A model generated the notes under the pieces. The model had not been told where the DNA came from. It did no database searches and saw only the letters and a list, made by a program, of their open reading frames with translations. 38,438 nt of DNA from Bifidobacterium sp. (GTDB lineage: Bacteria > Actinomycetota > Actinomycetes > Actinomycetales > Bifidobacteriaceae), in assembly GCF_022640935.1 (NCBI RefSeq), contig NZ_JALCCV010000022.1, positions 1 through 38,438 of the forward strand, written 5' to 3'. This document shows, piece by piece, positions 32,863 through 38,438 of this stretch. A program made the translations under genes and the position numbers. How positions within the stretch are numbered: position 1 is the first letter of the stretch; each line of letters opens with the position of its first letter.

Positions 32863-34215
32863 TCAGTCGATCTGATCAAGCCCAGGGTAGAGCGGGAAGT
32901 CCTCGGTCAGCTTGATGACGCGGGCATGCAGCGCCTCGGTGTCGGCGGAAGGGCCCTGCGCCAGCGCGGTGCCGATGATGTCGGCCACCTCCCGGTATTG
33001 CTCTTCGCCGAATCCGCGTGTCGCCAGTGCCGACGTGCCGATGCGCAAGCCGGAGGCGACCGAGGCCGGGCGGGGGTCGAAGGGCACGGTGTTGCGGTTG
33101 ACCGTGATGCCGCACTGCGCGAGCAGGTCCTCGCCCTGCTGACCGTCCAGCTCGCTGTTGCGCAGGTCGGCCATGACCAGATGCACATCGGTGCCGCCGG
33201 TGAGCACGCTGATGCCGTTGGCCTTCACATCCGCAGCGCTGAGCCGTTCCGCGAGGATTTTGGCGCCGTCAAGCGTGCGCTGCATGCGGTCCTTGAACGC
33301 TGTGCCGCCGGCGATCGCGAAGGCCACGGCCTTGGCTGCTATCACATGCATCAACGGTCCGCCCTGCTGACCGGGGAATACGGCGGAGTTAAGCTTCTTG
33401 GCGTACTGCGAGCGGGCGAGAATGAATCCGGAGCGCGGCCCGCCCAGAGTTTTATGCGCGGTTGATGAGACGACATCGGCGTACGGCACAGGGCTGGGGT
33501 GCAGGCCGGTCGCCACGAGACCGGCGAAGTGGGCCATATCCACCCAGAATTTTGCGCCGACCTCATCGGCGATCTCTTTCATCGCGGCAAAGTCTTCGAT
33601 GCGCGGGTAGGCGCTCCACCCGCCGATGATCAGAGCCGGATGGGTTTCCAGTGCGCGCTGGCGGATGATGTCAGGGTCGATCCGGTAGGTCTCAGGATTC
33701 ACGCCATACGACTCCGCGTGGTAGAAACGCCCGGAGAAGTTGATTTTCATGCCGTGCGTCAAGTGCCCGCCGTGGTCGAGCGCGAGGCCGAGCACCGTAT
33801 CGCCGGGCTTGATCAGCGCCTGATACACGGCGGCGTTGGCCTGCGCTCCCGAATGCGGCTGCACGTTCACGTATTCCGCGCCGAAAAGCGCCTTGGCCCG
33901 TTCGCGCGCCAAGGTCTCAACCTGATCCACGACCTCGCAGCCGCCGTAATAGCGCCGTCCCGGGTAGCCCTCCGCATACTTGTTGGTCAGCACTGAGCCT
34001 TGTGCCTGCAGCACCGCGCGGGGCACGAAGTTCTCGGAGGCGATCATTTCAAGGCCGTCCTGCTGGCGATGCAATTCGCCGTCGAGCAGCGCGGCGATCT
34101 CGGGGTCTGCCTGCGCGATCGGTGCGTTGAACGGGTCGTCTGCAGTCTGGGACAGTGGATACCTGCCGGTTTCGGCGGATTCGCCCAAAGCGGATGCAGC
34201 AGTGGTTTCGGTCAT
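32863..34215 (-). CDS. glyA: Serine hydroxymethyltransferase
   Basis: A 450-residue PLP enzyme that converts serine and tetrahydrofolate to glycine and methylene-tetrahydrofolate. Landmarks are [20 protein letters not shown] (near 56-74), YPGRRYYGG (84-92), VDMAHFAGL and Lys255 in [14 protein letters not shown] (Schiff base). It has about 30 extra N-terminal residues relative to E. coli GlyA. The start ATG 34215 follows AGGA by about 8 bases. It is monocistronic in appearance, with a hairpin after the stop. Confidence 0.95.
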   Translation of the reverse strand: MTETTAASALGESAETGRYPLSQTADDPFNAPIAQADPEIAALLDGELHRQQDGLEMIASENFVPRAVLQAQGSVLTNKYAEGYPGRRYYGGCEVVDQVETLARERAKALFGAEYVNVQPHSGAQANAAVYQALIKPGDTVLGLALDHGGHLTHGMKINFSGRFYHAESYGVNPETYRIDPDIIRQRALETHPALIIGGWSAYPRIEDFAAMKEIADEVGAKFWVDMAHFAGLVATGLHPSPVPYADVVSSTAHKTLGGPRSGFILARSQYAKKLNSAVFPGQQGGPLMHVIAAKAVAFAIAGGTAFKDRMQRTLDGAKILAERLSAADVKANGISVLTGGTDVHLVMADLRNSELDGQQGEDLLAQCGITVNRNTVPFDPRPASVASGLRIGTSALATRGFGEEQYREVADIIGTALAQGPSADTEALHARVIKLTEDFPLYPGLDQID

Positions 34216-34267
34216 GGCTTGCTTCCTATCGTGGTGGCTCGTGTTGATTCCTGGTGATGACGGGTAA

Positions 34268-34273
34268 ATAATA
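34268..34273 (-). promoter_or_regulatory. Probable glyA -10 box
   Basis: TATTAT on the minus strand lies about 50 bases upstream of the glyA ATG. No clear -35 is seen. Unlike several neighbours, glyA has a leader and a ribosome binding site. Confidence 0.45.
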
Positions 34274-34403
34274 GCCTCGAAATGCTTCCGATATGCATTC
34301 TATCGGTTTCATTGAGATGAGATGAGCTCGCCGGATGACGAGCGAGGGCCACGCCGTCCAGGATCCAGAAAAGAGAATCATAGAGCGTTCTTTGGTTTTG
34401 GCC

Positions 34404-34610
34404 GTATCGGGCCTTATATGCAGCAGGTTTCAGGGATTGCAGGGGTATATCGGGCTTATGTGTAGCACCATACTTGCGCCACTCCGGGTATTGCCGTTGC
34501 CAAACGGCGGTTTTGGCCGCCGTGTATTCGGGGTCTCGGTGATCCGGTGCTACACATAAGCCCGATAGATGTCTGCAGCGGCCCAAACCTGCTACACATA
34601 AGCCCGATAG
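34404..34610. repeat. Four-arm phased repeat element, copy C
   Basis: Arms: forward 34404-34425 and 34447-34467, reverse 34548-34567 and 34590-34609. The core is TATCGGGCTTATGTGTAGCA; the first arm has an extra base and substitutions. Arm-to-arm distance is 42-43 bp and 80 bp separate the halves. Outer arms both continue GCAGGTTT and inner arms both continue GCACC, which supports nested pairing. The core differs from copy B at three positions in all intact arms. It lies between glyA and the MFS gene; CTTTTTG follows the last arm. Confidence 0.88.
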
Positions 34611-34856
34611 AGTCTTTTTGCGGGGAGCCGCGGCGGCGCGATGGGATGCCTCATACATCAAGCCACGCCCAGATAGGCGAGAACAGCCAAACCGAGGAAT
34701 CAAGAAAGCCGCAGACCCTCGCAGACCTTCCCACGGCAAAGAACGCCGACAAACCGCCCACAGCACGACACGAGAAGCCGCCATACGCCATATTTTCCCG
34801 CACCGACTGCGTGATAGTAGGGGAAACATGACATGCAGATGCCTTCCTCAGCATTC
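34611..34856. other. Gap between element C and the MFS gene
   Basis: No gene, hairpin or repeat is recognised. Open frames here are short and lack initiation signals. Confidence 0.5.
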
Positions 34857-36125
34857 TCATGCGACGATTGGCGCGCGTTTCTTGACTCGTGACACCAGCC
34901 AGATGGACACGGCCGCGACCAGATACAGCAGTGCGAGTATGGGGATCAGCGCGCTGTAGCGATGCGCTTGGTCGGAGGCGTGGGTGACGACGAAGGAGGC
35001 CAGCTGGTTGCCCGAAAGCCCGGCGATGGCCCACGCGCTCAGCGCCAGCCCGTGCGTGGTGGAAACCGCAGTGATGCCGAAATGCTGGTCGAGCAGCACC
35101 GGCAGCGTGGAGAAGCCGCCGCCGTACCCGGCATTGACGAGGAAGAGCATGGCCAGCACGGCCCACAGGAGCGCCCGGTCGATGCTGTGGGTACCGACCT
35201 GCAACAGGCACACGGCGATGGACATGCCGAAGATGATCAGGTACACGGTTTCGCGCTGTTTGAGATGGTCGGAGAGCGTGGAGAAGCCAAGGCGCCCGAC
35301 GGTATTGAACACGGCGTCGACCGCCAGCACCGCGCCGATGATGCCGGCAATGGCAAGCGAAAGCTCATCGGCGCTCAGGCCCGCGTACTTCGGCATCTGG
35401 CCGAGCACATCGTGCAGAATGTCCTTCTCCTGCGAGATCAGCGCCAGCCCGCAGGTGATGTTGATATAGAAGGCGAGCCAGATGCCCCAGAACACGGGCT
35501 TCTTCATGATGCTGCGCCGGCTGACCTGCGCCTCGGGATGGTAAACGTAGCCTTGCGGCCGTTTGATGAGCAGGAATCCGGCGAACATGAGCACGGCGTA
35601 GATGGCGGCGAGAACGTAAAACATTGCGACCAGGCCGATCGATCCGATGAGATACTCCATCGCCGGGCTGGCGATAGCCTTGGCCAGGCCGAAGCCGGCC
35701 ACAGCGATGCCTGTCGCCAAGCCCTTGCTCTTGGAGAACCACAGCATGAGATTCTTGACCGGCACAAGATAGCCGATGCCAAGCCCCACGCCCATGATCG
35801 CGCCGTAGCAGATGAACACGCCCGGCAGGAAATCCAAGGCGATGCTCAGTCCGGTGCCTGCGAAGCCGGTGACGAAGCAGACCATCGAGACCAGCGCGGA
35901 TTTCTTGATGTCGCGCTCGACCATAGGGCCAAGGAAGGCGGCCGACATGCCCAGGAAGAATATGGCGAGCGAAAAGCCCCATTCGACGGTGCCTGCAGGT
36001 GCATGCATGCGGTCCGCGATGAGCTGCTTGAACACGCTCCAGCAGTACACGGTGCCTATCGAAACGTGGATCAGCAGTGCCGGCGCGATGGCACGCGTCC
36101 AACGGTTATCGGCGATGTGTGACAT
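34857..36125 (-). CDS. OFA-family MFS transporter (oxalate/formate antiporter type)
   Basis: A 422-residue protein with about 12 hydrophobic segments. RWTRAIAPALLIHVSIGTVY, CWSVFK (helix 1) and GVGLGIGYLVPVKNLMLWF (near 115-133, with FSKSKGLATGIAVAGFG) are typical of the oxalate:formate antiporter family. Substrates in this family are mono- and dicarboxylates. No frc or oxc genes lie nearby, so oxalate use is not supported. ATG 36125 follows AGAGG by 5 bases and is preferred to the in-frame GTG at 36152. Confidence 0.85.
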   Translation of the reverse strand: MSHIADNRWTRAIAPALLIHVSIGTVYCWSVFKQLIADRMHAPAGTVEWGFSLAIFFLGMSAAFLGPMVERDIKKSALVSMVCFVTGFAGTGLSIALDFLPGVFICYGAIMGVGLGIGYLVPVKNLMLWFSKSKGLATGIAVAGFGLAKAIASPAMEYLIGSIGLVAMFYVLAAIYAVLMFAGFLLIKRPQGYVYHPEAQVSRRSIMKKPVFWGIWLAFYINITCGLALISQEKDILHDVLGQMPKYAGLSADELSLAIAGIIGAVLAVDAVFNTVGRLGFSTLSDHLKQRETVYLIIFGMSIAVCLLQVGTHSIDRALLWAVLAMLFLVNAGYGGGFSTLPVLLDQHFGITAVSTTHGLALSAWAIAGLSGNQLASFVVTHASDQAHRYSALIPILALLYLVAAVSIWLVSRVKKRAPIVA

Positions 36126-36730
36126 GGAATCCTCTCTCTGTTCTTCTCTCACTGTGCAGAGGGCGCGCGGCAGGACGAGACACGTAGATTCACGCAGGTC
36201 AATAACGGATAACGCGGTGATGTGCGGTTCGATGGCGGGTGGTGTCGCAGTGCGCGCACGATGATCACCGCGCAGGCAAACGCAGTGTTGTCTGAATATT
36301 GCGTTGCCTGAATGCGGTGTCCCCTCAAAGCAATGTTTTCACTGGTTGGTCGGTTAATTGAGGGTGAGTTGGTTGCTTGCGCTCTCTACACGGAACAAAA
36401 TAACATGACCGTGGTGCGTTCTCATGCGCGCTCTTCTTCGACACGCGGGAGGCTGCGGCGCAGTGTGATGTGGGACACAAGCCATTGTTAGTTTGTGTCA
36501 GGTTTTATTGTTCGTTTTCTTGCGATTGGGCATGGAATGGTTCATGCTGACAAGCGTAAAACCCTTGCGATTACAGGGTTGTATATGTGCTATAACTTTT
36601 TCTGATAATCTTTTCGTCTTCTATAAGCGAACACTGTGAAGGTGTGTCGTGTGATGTTTTGTCGCGCGGCAGTGCTTTGGCCTTTACGGTTCTGGCAGAC
36701 TCGAATTGATGGTCGCGAAGAGACGGCGAC
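36126..36730. other. 605-base intergenic region, AT-rich with hairpins
   Basis: No gene is seen. It contains CCCTCAA/TTGAGGG (36322-36328 and 36358-36364), GACACAA/TTGTGTC (36474-36480 and 36493-36499) followed on the plus strand by AGGTTTTATTGTTCGTTTTC, and AACCCT/AGGGTT (36560-36565 and 36575-36580) followed by TGTGCTATAAC, which resembles an extended -10. The T-rich tail after the second hairpin could end a small plus-strand RNA. Confidence 0.45.
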
Positions 36731-37252
36731 TCAGAACTGCCTGAACCCGGGCTGCGCGTGCTCGCCGGTTTCGAGCCAATGAGCGAGATCGTCGGGGCCG
36801 GTGAACACCTCGCGGACCGACTGCGCGATCATGAGATTGATGGTGTCTGAGGGTTTGAGGCCTTCGTAGTAGCCGTAGACCGGCGTGCCGCGGCTGTACG
36901 CGTAGCCGATTTCGAACATGGTGCCGGTGTCGCCGTCGATGAGATTGGCGATGACCGCGTCAGAATCGCGAATGCCGGCAATGTCTTTGTCGAAGCACAG
37001 CTTGGGCCAATCCTCGTCATGCACGCGGTTCTCCTCTTCGCCGAACCGCGGCTTGAACAGCTTCCTGCCGTGCACTTCGAGCACGGCTTCCAGCCGTTCC
37101 ATGCTGTGGACCTCCTCGTCGTTGAAGAACGGCCCGGCCACGTAGAAATCGAAGCGTGCCCGTGTGGTTTCGCACGGGGTGTCGATTCCGGGCTGCTTGG
37201 GCTGCGCTTCAGGTTCGGCGGCGGATGGGTTAGGAGCAGCTGCTGCGGTCAT
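36731..37252 (-). CDS. Nucleoside 2-deoxyribosyltransferase-like protein
   Basis: A 173-residue protein. About 32 Ala/Pro-rich residues precede the domain: FDFYVAGPFFNDEEVHSMER (nucleoside deoxyribosyltransferase N-terminal motif), DKDIAGIRDSDAVIANLIDG and GTMFEIGYAYSRGTPVYGYY, where the Glu of FEIGYA is the expected nucleophile. These enzymes swap bases between deoxynucleosides in purine and pyrimidine salvage. ATG 37252 follows AAAGG by 7 bases. The upstream in-frame TTG-type start at 37300 was rejected. Confidence 0.88.
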   Translation of the reverse strand: MTAAAAPNPSAAEPEAQPKQPGIDTPCETTRARFDFYVAGPFFNDEEVHSMERLEAVLEVHGRKLFKPRFGEEENRVHDEDWPKLCFDKDIAGIRDSDAVIANLIDGDTGTMFEIGYAYSRGTPVYGYYEGLKPSDTINLMIAQSVREVFTGPDDLAHWLETGEHAQPGFRQF

Positions 37253-37503
37253 CGGCAGGCCTTTCGTGTGCGCGGAACGCGAAGCTGTCAATAGCTTCAC
37301 CGATCAACCAGTATGCCGCATGACCATGTCGATCGCGATATCCGTCTGTTCGCACATGCGCACGATGAATGCGCAAGGTACAGGTGAGGGCGGCGACGCA
37401 CGTATGTTACTAGCACAGCGGCCAACCGCCGTGCGAACAATCGGTATGAATCGCTCGCGCGGCGGCAGGCCGCTGACGATGGTGTCCGTGCCTGGGCCGG
37501 CGC

Positions 37504-38094
37504 CTATGCGCGCTGCAGCTTCAGGCTGATGGCGGTTCCCAGTCCCTGGACGTAGGCGAGCTGGATCTGCAGCTCGGCCAGCGGCTCGAGCAGGCGGGCG
37601 TTCTCCAGCGGTCCGACGGCCACGGCATCGAAACCGAGCGAGGCGAGGTACGCTACGACGGTCTTCACAGCCTCTTCGTCGTCGCCTGCGACCGGAGCGA
37701 ACACAGAGTCCGCGGGGAAGGCGCTGGGGTCGTGATTCGGAGCCAGCACGGTGTTGAGCGCCTTGACTACCTTGGCGCCGCTCAGATGCCTGGCGACCTG
37801 CTCGCCGCCGGAGGTGGTGAAGCCGACGGTCAACGCGGTAAAGTCGGGGGTCAACGGATTGGTGGCATCGATGACGACTTTGCCGGACAGTGCCTTCGCC
37901 CATGCCTCGGGCAGCTCCAGGGCGGCTTGGTAGGGCAGCGCCAGCGCCACTACATCGGCGGCGGCGATCGCGCCGACTGCGGTTTCGGCTTCGGTCTTGC
38001 TCGTGAGCGTGGTGACTTGGTGCCCGGCCTGTTCGGACCGCCTTGCCAGAGGGCCGCCGACGTTTCCGGTTCCGATGATGACGATGTTTGCCAT
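37504..38094 (-). CDS. NAD(P)-binding oxidoreductase, F420-dependent reductase-like
   Basis: A 196-residue protein. N-terminal ANIVIIGTGNVGGPLARR (2-19) is a dinucleotide-binding motif. ADVVALALPYQAA, VVIDATNPLTPDF and VVKALNTV follow the pattern of the NADPH-dependent F420 reductase/NpdG-like group, which also includes many F420-independent reductases. The cofactor partner in this organism is unknown. ATG 38094 follows AAGGAG by 7 bases. The gene has a clear promoter (38183-38210) and a palindrome in its leader (38138-38164), and faces a divergent gene at 38416. Confidence 0.85.
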   Translation of the reverse strand: MANIVIIGTGNVGGPLARRSEQAGHQVTTLTSKTEAETAVGAIAAADVVALALPYQAALELPEAWAKALSGKVVIDATNPLTPDFTALTVGFTTSGGEQVARHLSGAKVVKALNTVLAPNHDPSAFPADSVFAPVAGDDEEAVKTVVAYLASLGFDAVAVGPLENARLLEPLAELQIQLAYVQGLGTAISLKLQRA

Positions 38095-38137
38095 GGTGAT
38101 GCTCCTTGCGTTGGTTATGTTGCGTTGGGTTATGCCG

Positions 38138-38164
38138 CAGTGGATTCGCCGATCGAATTCACTG
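38138..38164. promoter_or_regulatory. Palindromic operator candidate in the leader of the oxidoreductase gene
   Basis: CAGTGGATTCG (38138-38148) and CGAATTCACTG (38154-38164) are inverted copies with one mismatch and a 5-bp spacer. The site lies between about +12 and +38 relative to the predicted start, where a repressor would block transcription. The layout suits a MarR- or HxlR-like regulator. Confidence 0.5.
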
Positions 38165-38182
38165 TTTGATTTCGGCCCGAGA

Positions 38183-38210
38183 AGGTTATGATTCCCGGTG
38201 ACGTAGTCAA
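38183..38210 (-). promoter_or_regulatory. Promoter of the oxidoreductase gene
   Basis: On the minus strand TTGACT (38210-38205) and TAACCT (38188-38183) are 16 bases apart, the best vegetative-type promoter in this region. Transcription would start near 38176, giving an 80-base leader. Confidence 0.6.
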
Positions 38211-38258
38211 TCCTTGTCGGTTTCCCGAGTGCTATCAAGAGCCGAATCGCGAAGGTAA

Positions 38259-38277
38259 TGATCGTGAACTACGATCA
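38259..38277. promoter_or_regulatory. Perfect 7-bp inverted repeat in divergent region
   Basis: TGATCGT, 5 bases, ACGATCA. A second inverted pair, CCTGACG (38304-38310) and CGTCAGG (38325-38331), lies nearby. They could be an operator or 5' leader hairpins of the gene starting at 38416. Apart from these the 38211-38415 stretch shows no gene. Confidence 0.35.
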
Positions 38278-38415
38278 GAGCAACGTGGTAATGGCAGTGA
38301 TCGCCTGACGGCAATCGGCTGGAACGTCAGGAACGTTGACGGCGCCGAAAACATCGAGACCGGACGCAGACGATTTCGCCGCGATCGGGCAGCGAGCCAA
38401 AAGAGAGGAACCAGC

Positions 38416-38438
38416 ATGGCTGATTATGAACTGCGGCA
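38416..38438 (+). CDS. Start of a gene cut by the window end
   Basis: AGAGGAACCAGC precedes an ATG and the frame reads MADYELR before the window ends. Ribosome binding site and spacing are good. The product cannot be identified from seven codons. Being divergent from the oxidoreductase gene, it could be its regulator, but this is a guess. Confidence 0.55.

Noticed and set aside
34857..36125. Oxalate degradation locus
   Set aside because: The transporter is of the OFA family, but no formyl-CoA transferase or oxalyl-CoA decarboxylase gene is nearby.

Overview
The window reads as chromosomal DNA of a high-GC Gram-positive, most likely a Bifidobacterium or close relative. The reasons are the GC-rich codon use, several actinobacterial marker families (DUF3052, DUF3107, the zincin-like DUF2342 protein, a phosphotransferase-like protein next to a short UvrD-like helicase) and many start codons placed 6 to 8 bases after a TANNNT box, the signature of leaderless mRNAs. 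No plasmid, phage or insertion-sequence genes are visible. The species is an inference; no 16S rRNA gene is present.

Layout: 1-142 holds a tRNA fragment and tRNA-Asp (minus). 301-2331 (minus) has a Pro/Gln-rich DUF4190 membrane protein and galE. 2877-9356 (plus) has trmB, two small membrane proteins, a TetM-like translational GTPase, an MFS exporter and a YihY/BrkB membrane protein, closed by a hairpin shared with the convergent NAD(P)-binding protein (9413-10036). 10396-14846 has a MacB-like ABC transporter and metY. 14847-16180 is a scar holding a repeat element, a frameshifted RelB/DinJ antitoxin without its toxin, and a redoxin fragment. 16181-18166 is a fluoride-detoxification operon: a variant fluoride riboswitch, a universal stress protein and two FluC/CrcB channel subunits with overlapping reading frames. 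18291-19633 has a damaged winged-helix regulator and a stomatin-like protein. 19856-24904 holds patatin, murI, dapF, VKOR, a PHP phosphoesterase and DUF3107. 25028-30217 has the phosphotransferase-like pseudokinase, the helicase and the DUF2342 protein. 30883-32369 has a Lon-like membrane protease and DUF3052. 32863-38094 (minus) has glyA, an OFA-type MFS transporter, a nucleoside deoxyribosyltransferase-like protein and an F420-reductase-like NAD(P)-binding protein. A new plus-strand gene begins at 38416.

The most unusual signal is a family of three intergenic elements of about 200 bp (14871-15071, 30536-30743, 34404-34610). Each carries four copies of a roughly 20-bp arm in the order forward, forward, reverse, reverse. 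Arms within each half are 41-43 bp apart, about four helical turns, and the core is an apical region of 72-80 bp. Outer arms match outer arms and inner match inner within an element, so each could fold into a long interrupted hairpin. I do not recognise this family. Second in interest are the divergent fluoride riboswitch and the widespread leaderless promoters.
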